The notes under the pieces: generated by a model
Database searches by the model: none
Seen by the model: the letters and a program-made list of their open reading frames with translations, nothing else
Told to the model about the DNA's origin: nothing
Assembly (NCBI GenBank): GCA_030141605.1
Contig: JAQGDQ010000002.1
Coordinates: forward strand, 312,001 to 372,000
Direction of reading: 5' to 3'
DNA: 60,000 nt
Source: Tubiluchus corallicola
Taxonomy: Eukaryota > Priapulida > Priapulimorpha > Priapulimorphida > Tubiluchidae
Position numbers and translations under genes: made by a program
In this document: in pieces, positions 24,656 to 36,644 of the stretch
How positions within the stretch are numbered: the first letter of the stretch is position 1
Layout of the letters: each line of letters starts with the position of its first letter

Positions 24656-27600
24656 CTATAAAATCGAGTCCATTAGTTGAAAAGTTGCCCCGAGGCTCCA
24701 GCTAGTTTCTGCTCCATTTATTTTCTTCTTGAGCTATAACATACACAACACATATATTTGCAGGGTCAAGAACCTAGGGGTGGATTCTCAAAGCTTCTTA
24801 TGAACTGTTTTATTTATAAGAACATTCTCAGGCTTATGATAGAATTCACAAAGGTTTCCTAACCTGACAAGCTTATTAAAAGCAATCGTAACTTGCGAAA
24901 TCTCTTATAAACATGTCAGTAAATCCAGTTGTTTGATGTTGCTAATCTATGAATGATTAGTGACTGGGTCCCAAAAGAAAAATTAATAAATAAATCGTGC
25001 ATCCGTAAAACGTTGTACACTGCAGTGCACAGTATGTTTAGAACTGAAATAGTAGCTACATGTATACTATAATTCATAGTTAACCCGTAGTAATAATTTA
25101 AGAGTTTCCACAATAAGAAAGATCAAGCTTTCCCAGACATTGTTTTCCATGTCACACCAATAAGTCTGAAGGTGTCTATTCTGCATCCATCAGACATCCT
25201 TCATTCTGTCACCAATTTTTATTTGGAACCAACAAAATACTTACCAACAGCTTTGCAGATTTATCAAAACCAAAACCATGGTGTAGCAAGGCACTGATGT
25301 AGGAGAGATCCATACAGAGGAAAGTATGCTGAGAATCAATAAATGAGCATTCTGAACAAAAAATACATACATTTAAAATACACAAGTACATATTGGGCAT
25401 ATTTATAGCTTGAATGAGAGAGAGAGAGAGAGAGAAAGATTGGCTAACTGACCGAAATATTTTATGCCCATACACACAATAAAAATGATAAAGCATAAAA
25501 ATTGTTTGTTGCCAGTTTACTCTATGGGCAGGTAGTATTTTATTTTTTGGCATGTGACTACGTTTGATTAGAATTAACCAATTTTTGATTAGATTATCAA
25601 ATCTTATTTTGACGAGTTCTTCCTTTTTTGCATTTATTCAAAGATATCATTTTTGTTAAAGAAATATAGCAATTCTTTTTTTAACTAATTAATATAAGGT
25701 AAATATAGTTCTGCATCCTTAACTTTTCTTTTTCAATTAAAATGGTATAAACCATCATATGAACATGCAACTGTAAGCACTAGTCAGGCCTGGAAAATCT
25801 TACCAGACTGACGGACATAGTCCGTGGGACACTTCTTGTACAGGACCCAATTTTTTCTTAAAGTATTTTTTCTCAAAATTTTAATTGCCATTTTTCTCTC
25901 TTTATTAGTAAAAACGACATAACTGATCCACATTCTAATACTCATAAAGTCAAAACGTAATTATTACTTGAGGTAATATTTTATTTGCATGCCTGACATG
26001 CTATGCTGCAATTTGTCCCTACTCAAAAACTTGGCAGTGGCAGAATGTGCGGGTATCATGTATGTGCATAATAACTATGCAGTAAGTGTAGCTGAACTAT
26101 TATAGTAGTGATCTCGTTCTACAAATTGGCAGCTTGCTGTTATATTGATTTTTGCAGTAATCCAGTTAGATTTCCAAGCCTCATTGAGTGAGATAATTTG
26201 CAGAATTGTTGTTTGAAGTTGTGTCCTAACAAAGCGATAGAACCTGTAAGCCTAACAAAATAAAGGTCTCCTTTCTTAGTACAGTTCTAAGAACTTTTGT
26301 GGAACAGTATTTAAGATGAGGCAAAATTATCTTGCTAAGCAATACAGTTTTAAATCACTTAACTCTAAACTACAAATTATTGTAATGAGCGAGTGTGTAA
26401 CATAACTGAAATAATGTTTGAAGATAGCAACTGCATTAGCAATGGGAATATATTTAAGTGGTGAAAATTCCAATAAAATTGACATTTTAGAAGTCCAACT
26501 TTTTAGATCTTCATGGAGCTTTGTGGCTCTTGGCTGTAACCCCCCCCCCCAACAACTATCTCGATACTAGATACTTCTATAAAAATCTCTGGGCTTGGTC
26601 CATCACCAGGATGCCAACTATACCTCGTTTTGCTGCATGAAAGAAGTCCCACACAGTTACAATGCCACCTTGCTTTTTGCTGATGATGCCAGCGTCAACC
26701 GCTCTATCAAAATAGTATGAGAAGGCATGAAAGACTTCATGCTTAACTTCCAAAGGCTTATGAATATGATGTTCTTCTATTAAGCTTCTAGCTGTTTTGT
26801 AGCACTCCCAGAACCCATGAGGAACAGTGGGATCATTTCTAAAATGAAAGCAATGCAACACCATACAATAATAAGTTTATTTTACAGTCACATACTAATG
26901 CAATTTATACTTTACTTCTTTAAAAAGAATGCATTTTCTTCTTTCAGTGTCATTTAAGATAATTTAATACACACTGCAGTTTATATAAAAAGATGAACTC
27001 GTATTTTTTTAAATTAAACAATTTAATTGGGCATTCCATTAGACATACGTTATGTTGTAGTCGGCACCACCATGTGTCCACAAATTGACATGCTCAGGTG
27101 GAATACAAGGACTCCGAAGTGTAATGGGTTTCTGCACCCAAGCTCTTCTAGTTTCTTCTGGCTCCTCTTCCTCACCCATCATTTCAAGTCGAGCAGCCAT
27201 CAGACCCAATCCTAAATAACTAGACAAAGACAAAGCTTATACTCATGTTCATTCACTAAAAAGGTTTGCTAAGAAAAAGTTTACTTTTATTAATAAAATA
27301 ATAATTATTTTATTAATAAAAGTATATGTAAATGTAATTTAATGCATTTGTTAGTAAAATGCAGTTGCCAATACATTACAATATGTGTAATATCTTAAAC
27401 TCAGTTTCTGAATGGCAAGAATGACCATTACCTATCAATAACTATCACTCATACAAATTTTTTATAATGAAAACAAGTAAAAATAAGTTTGTCGGTTACA
27501 CTGTCTTGCTTGTGTATCGATGCATTATACATTAATTTTATGCTCAGTATTAACTTTTGGAAATAATGGTTTGTTATCATGTTTATCATTTTTTAATGAA

Positions 27601-30600
27601 ATAGCTATTTTGAATGTGTTACTTTTAAATAGGCAAAATTTGCATTCTCGCAACACATAATTTAATGTGCCAAATGGAACTTTGAAAATATGTATCTATT
27701 GTGCGTGTCATCTGATGCTTTAAATTTGAACACGTACTAAAAAGTTTAAAGCTTTTAAGCTTTTTTTGTTCACATTTCAAACAAATAGAAGCTTCTCCAT
27801 TTATAACACAACACAGTTCCAATTTTAATTAAATTATTTTACTAGAATGTTATCAAAATTTATTTCTAAGAAACTATTATTTTTCATGCGCTTATGTACA
27901 AACCCATCTTAAATAGAGGACTGATTAATATTAAAAATAATTAATATAGATCTAGCTCTTTACAAAAAACAATCTTCTGAAATATTGACCCAGCAAAAGC
28001 GTTCTTGTCATGTTTGCACGTATATATACAAATTCTACAAAGAGGAAAAATAAAGGGTGGAAGTAAGCCACATGAACACCTATCAATCACCTACCTATTT
28101 AATAACCAGGCCCTGCACTGCTCAACTTTGTAACAGAGCACAGACTGTGAACACTACCTCTGCATTACTATTAAGGACATCTCATTGACAATACTATTGA
28201 ATATCAGCTTGTTACCTATGTGTATACAAATCAAAAGTCTGCCCCAAAACATGATATTTGTGCATGAACCCGTGAGGTGCACTCAGTGCAGAAGCCTGAC
28301 TCTCTGGCACAAATGTTATCTGAGTAGAAGCCCCACCAAGATCTAATGCTCCCTCTGTATCTGCTAGCTGTGTAAGCTTGTCTGAAAATAAAAATAGATT
28401 GTGTACTCACTAAACAGATTCAGAAACGACTAATTGTAATCTTTACCCCAAATTTTTTTTATGGTAAACGCTTTCTACAATTAGTTATTAATCATATTGA
28501 AATTTACTATGAAGGTTCTCAGACAGAACTGTTAGGACTTTTTGCATCAAATTATTTGGACTAATAGAAGTTCTTACATGCCAAAACAGATTTAAAACAT
28601 ACAGAAAAATTGGGTAAATTGTAAAGACATAGACAGGTTAGTCTCAAACGTGTGTTAATCAGAACTTCCTCAAGATTGGCAAAGAACATCACTAAGAGTG
28701 TTAACAATCTTTAAATGCAAACAAGAAGTCTAGGGACAACACCTACTGTGCACAATGCTGTTAAAACAAACTGGCTTTGCACAATTATGTTGATAGAAAG
28801 TATCTTTCCAAAAAATATGATATGCTATAGTTATTTCAAATATTCCAGTGTTTTCTACAAAACCAATTAATTATTATCTGGCAGTTGTCATTCTGTAGTT
28901 GCTCTAGTTACTGTGTTGTTAGTAATGGCAATGAAATACAATTATTCAACTGTAGTGGCACTGAATTACATCCTTACCAACTAAAAAGTTGACCGTGAAC
29001 CACGAAAATATTCCTTCATTAATTCCATCCAGGATAGCAACTTTATTCTTTTCAGTGATAAAAGGTAAATAGTGAAAAATTTTCCATACCTGTAAGATAT
29101 TGTCAACACGTCTGATTTCAGACAATTAACTTTTTCTAAAAACTGAACAAACTATGTACCTTGACTTTCAGAGTATTTGATTCCGTAAAATATGTGTAGT
29201 ATGAAGTCATATCACATGCACTTCTTGTATAAAATTAAGGTACAATGACAATATCATCAGAAATCTTGCATTAAACAAAATTGTGATTAAATTAAACCAG
29301 AAATCAGGTGATTGCTTACGTTTGCACAAAATAAATAATATTATGTGGATTAAGTAAATATCAACTGCTCAAATCATACAAAATAATAATGTCATGCAGT
29401 TAAAGATGTACACTGCCTTGAAAGAACTTCACTTTAGCAGTAAGAACAGTTTTTGCACATACGTTATACCTCATAATTAAAAATTATACAGTTGAAATAA
29501 TAACCAAAGGCCAAAACAAATTACACTTTTATTAATGCCAGCAGTAGCACTTCATTAAAAAACATTTAAAAATAAAAAAACAATTATAGATGCCGATTTT
29601 GCAAAAGCATGTAGCTTATGTAAAATTTGTTTGTAATGTGTGCCACATGTTATGTACAGATTTTGTAGTATTTATTTACAAAACTATATAAAGAAAAAAA
29701 AACAGCTCCCTGAATCTTGAAAAAAGCTCACTATATATTGTTTTTTAAAGTGGCCCTCTTTGTTTTGGAAATTACTTTAAGTAACCGTTTTGCTATCACC
29801 ATTAATTAGAATGTGAATGGACAATAAACTTTGGGTTGTAAAAATGCATTGACAACTGCAAAAGTTCTTACCTCTTTTATTAAACTATTAGCTTTCTTTT
29901 CTGAAAGAAGCCTCAGACCAGCAGTTGCATAGAGGGCCATAGGTGTCATCTGCCATTGTTCCTGAGGCACACTTTGTTTAACTACTTGTAAAAGTGGTGC
30001 AAGGTATTCATTTACCTAAAACAAAAGTAACAGTTGTTAAATAAAATTATGTGCAAAACAATAATTAGTTGAACGTCAATGGTAAAAGAAATAAAGTGAG
30101 ATGATCTTTTGATAGGTATTAGCTTACCATACAAACTTTTGTAAATAAACATAAATCAAATAGGAATTCAATTAACTAACAGATTATTAGTACTGAGCAA
30201 AACTTTAAAAACTGGAATTAAAGTCAGATGCTCATTTCCTAAACCCTAATTGACAGAGTAATTTTGCTGTTCAGATTAATCAAATTAATCATGTAGTTCA
30301 AATGTGTTCAAGTATGAATATTCCATGCCTACTACCTAGTACTACTGTTTTAATTATTTTGTTTTAACCTTTGATAATTTGCACCTTATCTGGGCCAAAA
30401 GTTCATTTTTTCTGCATAGAACGAATATACTAAATACGATCACAAGAGTCTGACAAAAAAAACCTTAAAGCAAACATGTGCAGTTACTGGCGGTCCGTGT
30501 ATAAATGTGATTTGCTATAAAATCAAAACAAAACAACTTACATGTGTAGGATTGTCCACAAAACTTGATAAACCTGGCTGAACTTGTTCAAAAACTTCTG

Positions 30601-31535
30601 ATACAAGCTTTATGTGATTCCCTAAACACAAAAGGCAATATTAGATCTATTCCGACGTCCATACAGTCAAGAACTGCAAGACTAAATCTATGGAGATTAT
30701 CTTTACACTACAGTTACCTTATGGTTACTAAAAGTTATTACAAAAGAGTTAAATAACAAAACAGCCATTTCAGTACTTAAAACAAAATAATAATACAAAG
30801 AGGATTATTTTGCAGAAATATGCGAGAACTGCAATTTTAAATGCATTGTTAACATAAAAAATAATGAAAGATACAGCAAATTGTTACTCACTCCACTTCA
30901 GAATACTATGCCAATATTCACTGAAAGTCTAATTAAAAAGTATATTTATTTTGGAAAATAAGTTATAATAGCAGCAATTGAATAGAGACACAGGTATATT
31001 GTATTGTATTTTTCTTTGTTGGGGCAAAGGCAAACAAACGGTAATTTTCCAGGTCTCTTTTCTCTAGGGCTGTGAATATCACCATATAATTCATGCTCTA
31101 GTTAGCTATCATATGTGTTGCTTGAGCAGTCACACCACATTAATCGGCTAAATGTAAAACAATAAACATACTGAGATATCATTAGGTACTTAGATATACT
31201 TCTAAACATTAGAAATACTAACAACTATCCAACAAGCGATGAAACTTGAAGATGTGCACACGAGTACCCGTACTTCCAGCATCAAACATGACACAATAGA
31301 ATTCTTTATGGTTAAAAGCATTATCAGCTACTTGCATATATGCACCGTTGTTTAATTTGTCCATGTCTCTGAAATCTGGATAATTTATTCCAGTGACTGG
31401 GAAGAGCCATGGCGAGGCCAAACACAGCACAAGGCACAGCAATCCCACAAAGCAGCACATTGATACAAAGCAGATGAAATATGGGGCAGATCTGCGAGAA
31501 CGTGATAATGGTGGAAGAAGATCGCTGTAATGCAT
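24656..31535 (-). CDS. ENTPD5/6: Ectonucleoside triphosphate diphosphohydrolase, ENTPD5/6 type, complete
   Basis: Nine exons in transcription order: 31535-31223, 30621-30542, 30015-29872, 29089-28978, 28381-28216, 27219-27049, 26838-26624, 25351-25245 and 24733-24656. Total 1386 nt, 461 aa; all phases agree. The start ATG has an in-frame TAA 21 bases upstream. A hydrophobic signal-anchor at residues ~18-42 suggests a type II Golgi/ER membrane protein. The apyrase regions are ACR1 FDAGSTGTRVHIF (84-96), ACR2 ATAGLRLL (161-168), ACR3 ILDGINEG with the likely catalytic Glu204, ACR4 LDLGGASTQ (229-237), then HAFSYYFDR, FLCMDLSYISALL and the C-terminal ETSWSLGATF. The family hydrolyses nucleoside diphosphates, notably UDP and GDP from glycosylation. 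YLGLGLMAAR and the membrane anchor resemble ENTPD6, while the neighbouring BBOF1 suggests ENTPD5. It may be the single invertebrate co-orthologue. No clear poly(A) signal was found. Confidence 0.93.
25415..25436. repeat. (GA)n microsatellite
   Basis: About ten uninterrupted GA units in the intron just upstream of ENTPD exon 8, close to its splice acceptor. On the minus-strand transcript this is a (CU)n run, which could add to the polypyrimidine tract. Confidence 0.85.
27283..27323. repeat. Perfect 41-bp palindrome
   Basis: ACTTTTATTAATAAAATAAT, one central A, then its exact reverse complement. It lies just upstream of exon 6 in an ENTPD intron. Its AT-only composition means it could come from microsatellite slippage, but a 20-bp perfect arm is longer than expected by chance. 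Confidence 0.95.
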
Positions 31536-31949
31536 TAATAAGCAATGTACATGTTAACCAGTTGTAATGATTTGTAGAAAATATCCACACAGCCATCTAA
31601 CATTATCTCATCGGAACTCTCACTGAAATAATAATAAAAAATTGTGAACTGAAGAGATATCACCAATACAGCTTGTCACCTGTTATATGACTTATAGTCT
31701 ATATATATTGGGTGGCGACGAAAAAATGTGCCAAAGTTTAGACTATAATAATATTAGAAGCAAATGCTCTATAAAGTTGAAATTTTACAGTTGTGTGGTA
31801 CTACACTGCATTAGATTTTGATGTTGAAAGTTAATGAAAGTCAAAAATTTATAGTTTTAGTTCTTTTTAAATTATAGCCGAAAAGTTTTCGCATGTTAAA
31901 AAATTAGATACAATGTCAGCTAATCACCAACTGAAAAACAGCCACACTG

Positions 31950-32262
31950 ACATCAGGGGCATTGCAAGATTCTAAAGTTGGGGGGGGGGGGGGGAAGCAC
32001 ATAAAAAAGGCACCGTAAACCATGAAGCAATTGTATGTTTGCCTAGGCCACAACATACAGTATCAGTGTGTGACAGGAATATATTATAATAATTGGAATT
32101 GGGACAATTTGATCCTTGGTTCAATCAGTCAACCTTGACAAATAAGTTGCATAAATGCATGTTCATTTCAAAAACATGGGAGGCAGGTTGGTCAAACAAA
32201 GCAATAAAGCTGGTTGTTGAAAAGGCACCACTTGCTCCCCGTATTATCTATGCCACTGACTG
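31950..32262. mobile_element. Possible MITE with imperfect inverted ends and a poly-G run
   Basis: The left end CATCAGGGGCATTGCAAG, a G15 run and AAGCAC loosely mirror the right end, whose reverse complement reads GTCAGTGGCATAGATAATAC, GGGGAGCAAG. The similarity is patchy and no target duplication was found. There is no coding capacity. A 20-base segment near the right end (32209-32228) recurs at 53055-53074. Confidence 0.35.
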
Positions 32263-33466
32263 ACTGATGTAGAAAGCATTCAATACATGGCAGCAAAATT
32301 CGCTAGCAAAACAATAAAGATAAAACCAGTTTATATCATGGTCTTCACTACAGAAAATAAAGCACTGATAAAGATTTGTTGTCAAAAAAATGACTTAATC
32401 CTTTGTACTGAATTTCCTTTACATTAAAGAGAGTGTACAATGGCAGTAGAAAGCTATTTGAAGAAAACCAACTAAAAGCAAAAAAATATTAAGTGCTAGG
32501 ACCAAATACCCCTCAATGAGTGAGAAATTGTATCAGCTGGCGCAAAAAATGCCTTAATTTAGTTTGCAGATCTGTATATCTATGTGTAAAGTACTCACTG
32601 CAAATTTTTACAATACAGTTGTGACAAATAAACAATGAAATTTTTCTATATATATTTTTTGACTTGTTGATTTAAAACTTCAATATCTTTGGAAAAATCC
32701 AAATGAATGGCCTAAAATTTTCACATAAGCGCTATGGGAACAATCCCTCCATTTGAAAAACTTGAAGAAAATATGAACCTCCTTCATTATTAATATCTTC
32801 ACTTTTCTGACCTTTTATCCTTGATTTTAGCAAAAGTCTCATTTTTCTGGAGATCACTTCATGGCAAATCGTTAAAAACATGTCTACTTTACCACTTTTA
32901 AATTCTACTGCTCGTGTTTACTTTGTAATAATACTTGTAGTATAGTATTTATGGTCAGATAATTGTATAGTTTATATACATAAACTATCATTCACGACTG
33001 CTATCTCGCAAATATTTGCACTCTGTACATGTGAACTGTTACACAGCATTTTTATCATACATTAGAAATTCAAATTTTTAACTACAGAACGAAAATAAAA
33101 TTAACAGAAAATTAATTTGGGCTAAGGTTAAGGTAAGGGCTAGGGGGTAGGGTTAGAATTGGAGTCATTCCTTTTTTTCTGTACCTCTTTTCCCCGTGAC
33201 TTTTTTACCTATGACTTTATCACAAATCAGGATTCGTCGAGGCAAATCACTTTCACGATGTAATCGACCAGTCAGCCTATCTAAAATGCAGAAAACGGAT
33301 CAGTTTACATGGCTGTGCCCCTGGTCCTCGCCTGAAACCTTACAAGCTAACCACAATCGTAACTACCTTATGGTTAATGAACTAAGATTGCTAATATAAT
33401 TTCCAAACGGACTTATAGATAACTAACTATACTCAGTATATTGACTCATAATCCTTATAAACATAA

Positions 33467-33510
33467 CCACGTGGACACTAAGTCATGTGACTATAAACAA
33501 TGTCATGTGA
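33467..33510. promoter_or_regulatory. Cluster of CACGTG/CATGTG E-boxes
   Basis: CCACGTGG at 33467-33474 is followed by two palindromic TCATGTGA sites at 33483-33490 and 33503-33510. Three bHLH-leucine-zipper-type sites lie within 44 bp, between two divergent genes. TCATGTGA is the MITF/TFE-type M-box core. No experimental support exists here. Confidence 0.35.
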
Positions 33511-33684
33511 CCATATACATATCAAAGTTTTTTTACTAAGTTTCTTTTATAAAAAATAGAAAATGCTAGCTTGATTTGTAGGAATTTAATTTTGCACTAA
33601 CTTATTATTGCTTATGTAATTTGCTTGATTTAAAACATTTTTCATTATTTTAATACAGGCATGTGAAAAGTTTGTTTTACAAGA

Positions 33685-33697
33685 GCGTCATAGCAAC
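33685..33697 (+). promoter_or_regulatory. X-box-like RFX site upstream of BBOF1
   Basis: GCGTCATAGCAAC has a good right half-site (ATAGCAAC) and a weak left half of the RFX X-box (GTNRCC, 0-3 bases, RGYAAC). RFX factors control many motile-cilium genes, and the downstream gene is BBOF1. It sits about 575 bases before the BBOF1 start codon, so its distance to the transcription start is unknown. Confidence 0.35.
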
Positions 33698-34270
33698 GAA
33701 GAAAAACGGCAACATAAGGATTGTGTTGTAAATTAAGAGCTAATGCATGATGCCAATAAAAAAAGTGAACAACAAGAAAAAGTACAATTATAACTTGTAA
33801 TTCATTATGTTCCTAGAAACTTAATACTGCTGTAATTTTAAAGGCTTTAATTTACGGTTTATGCGTCACAACGTATGGTTTACGGTTTAGTTAGTTATAC
33901 AAATTGGGCTTTTAACTCTTTTTCTGTAAAACTCACGTGATAAATGTCGACTCACTGTTTTAATAAAGAAACTAAGTCAATTTTTACTAAACTACTGCGT
34001 TCACTGTAACTTTGTGTTAGTGACATTGTATAAGTCTCAAAGAATAATATATTTGCAAACAAGTTTATAATTTCACAAGTGAGCATTGTTTAATAATCTG
34101 AGAATTAACGTTGTCAGTATTCATGAACTTTAAATAACAGCTGTTAAAGCCAGTTGTAGACTATTGACTATGTTGCGTTTGTTTTATTATACTTACTGCT
34201 GAAATAGATGAGTAAAGCTAGCTAGGAGGCTAACTTGTCATCAAGTCATTAGTGGGTATAAACTGCAGTC

Positions 34271-36599
34271 ATGTCTTCTGATGACGATTACGATGCTGAC
34301 GATTTTGATGTTGAGGACGAAGATGGTGATGAAGAGGGTGACGAAGAAGGGGAAGAAGAAGAAACTGCAGAAGTTACTGGTGATGAAGATGAGAATGAAG
34401 ACGATGCACGTACTGAAGTTGGCACAGAGGTCGGAGAAGAGATCTCTTCAGAGGGTACTTTCTCTATGATTACGACTGGACCCATAGAATCTAGTGGCCC
34501 TGACACTATGGTCGTTAGGCCAGGATCAGATCGTAAAAGTAAAGCAGTAAAGAAAAAAGTGAAAGTGTAAGACAATGGACACTGTAAGAACATAGATGTT
34601 GACCACTGTTTGTGTGTGCATTGATTGTCGTGTTTTCACTATGATTTGATGCACTAACTCTTTGATTACTCAGTGTAAGCAGGTTAGCAAAGCTTGTTTG
34701 TTGGTGTTTGTGTACTAAAGTCGCTAGCTTTTAACTCTATTATCCTAATGCTGTTTGTAATGCTTTCTCATTATGAGAAGTTTTTATTTCTCTGGTCTTT
34801 TTATATTGATTGTGTATGATCGCACAGCCATACTTGTGTTGATTTGTTATATCATGAACAATAAATTTGCCTCTGATGTTTGAGATTGTTTTGTAGGTTG
34901 TGCCGTAGTTTATTAGTTTTGTGTTGAATCTGGCTTTATTAAACTTCCATGACTACCTACATATTAAACTTGCTAACAAAATAACATTTGGCAATGAGAG
35001 CAAGATGCCATTTTTACGTTTATTGGTTTATTAACCATTTTTATGTGATTTTGTTGTGGTTCACCAGTTGAAAATATTCATTGGCAAATATGCAGTTTAA
35101 ATCTGTTAGCTTAATAACTAGTACATACGTTTTTTAGTTACCATATAAACTAGAACAACTTGTCAAGTCTAACAGTAGTAGATGAAATCAACCTTGAATA
35201 TATAAATTATATGGAATAATTTATCGTCGTCTGAAAGCTGGATTTAGATTTTGATGGCTTCATTGTATTAGAATTTAATTCAAATGTATTGTTTCTGTTT
35301 CAGGAAGAAGACCAAAAAGAGTAAGAAACCTAAACAAGCACAAATTGAAGAAGCATCTATAAAAGTATGGGAGAGCAAAATTGAGGCACTTCTAAATTCC
35401 CGTAATGAGTACAGGTTTGTCTGATGAAACACACACGTGTGACTGTGGAATTTTATTACTTTTTTTCATGAGTGTATGGTTTTTTTAAGAAGAAGAATGA
35501 ACATCATTTCCATAGTTATGCCAATATACAGCTTTTATACTTACAAAGCCTCTGCACTCAAAGAGAACAAGTTGCTAAAGCCCACTGCTAGGCTGCCTTT
35601 CTTCCCCTAGCGTGCAAGCAGGTATTGATTTACGACTGAATAGAGCTAGGAAGGCGACCAGAAAGTTAGCCCGCAAAATAATATTTGGCCCAAAAACCAC
35701 GATATGAAATTTAAATCCGGAAGCACTGGATAGGTAAGGAAGACATTGGCTGCCGCACATGTTTTTTGTAAGATTGTAATTTGTTACACACATGTTGGTC
35801 TGTAGGAGTTCCGTACTAGTTCTGCAACTCTTTCTGTAATATTGGAATTATGCATGCTGGTAGAAAATATTTTCTCACAAAATGCCAATGTTTTGGTTTT
35901 GCAGGGAAAGTGCAAGGCAACTTTGCATAGAAAATGAAACCCTGCAGACTCAAGTACAGCAGCTTGAGAAGGATACTTTAGAAGTTTTAACTTTTCTCAA
36001 ACAGAAGAATGAAGAAACGCAGGAGGAAAGTAAAGAACTGAAAGAGGATGTAGAAAAAACGAAAGAATATTATCGACAAGAGAAGGAGAAGCAGGTTGGT
36101 CTATGTAGTAATTCTGTTTGTTTTTTCGTTAGTAAATTGTGGCAGCTATATTACAGCATTTGCCTTCCCCATGAAATGCTGCAATATGTTATATAATAAT
36201 AATCCTCAATCATTTCTAAAGTTTTCTAATCATTCATAATAAATTTATGTTAAATATACATATCCCAAATGTCTTTACTTTTTGTAAGTGTCAGATTTTA
36301 TAAGTTACTAAATTACTTACAGAATTACTTACCAAAAATTGGAAAAAACCTTGAAATAATTTCATTTATCAAAAGTAAGCCGTGAAAATTTTATTTATCA
36401 ACTTTATATAATACATTAATTTTGCAGAAATTATGTATTATATAAATATCCTACAAAGGCGTAACCTGTCCTACAGACTTGGTTATCACAAACAGACATC
36501 AATGAATGGTCTGTAAAAATTTACAAATGTCAGTAAGTCGATCACTATTTCGAAATAGTAATATTTTAATTTTAGAAGACTTAATTTCATTTAATCTCT

Positions 36600-36644
<45 letters not shown>

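Larger units (their letters stand above)
31536..34270. other. Divergent upstream region of ENTPD and BBOF1
   Basis: 2.7 kb separate the two start codons, which face away from each other. It should hold both promoters and 5' UTRs. No coding exon is recognised. It contains a MITE-like stretch (about 31950-32262) with a 15-base G run, an E-box cluster (33467-33510), an X-box-like site (33685-33697) and a degenerate GGGTTAG-like patch (about 33130-33160). A possible splice acceptor at 33658-33659 hints at a non-coding 5' exon of BBOF1. Confidence 0.6.

Noticed and set aside
33119-33165. GGTTAAGG/GGGTTAG-like patch suggesting interstitial telomere repeat
   Set aside because: Too short and degenerate to call; no run of perfect TTAGGG units.
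33196-33399. 67-aa plus-strand ORF in the divergent spacer
   Set aside because: No homology, no splice context and poor start setting; likely chance.
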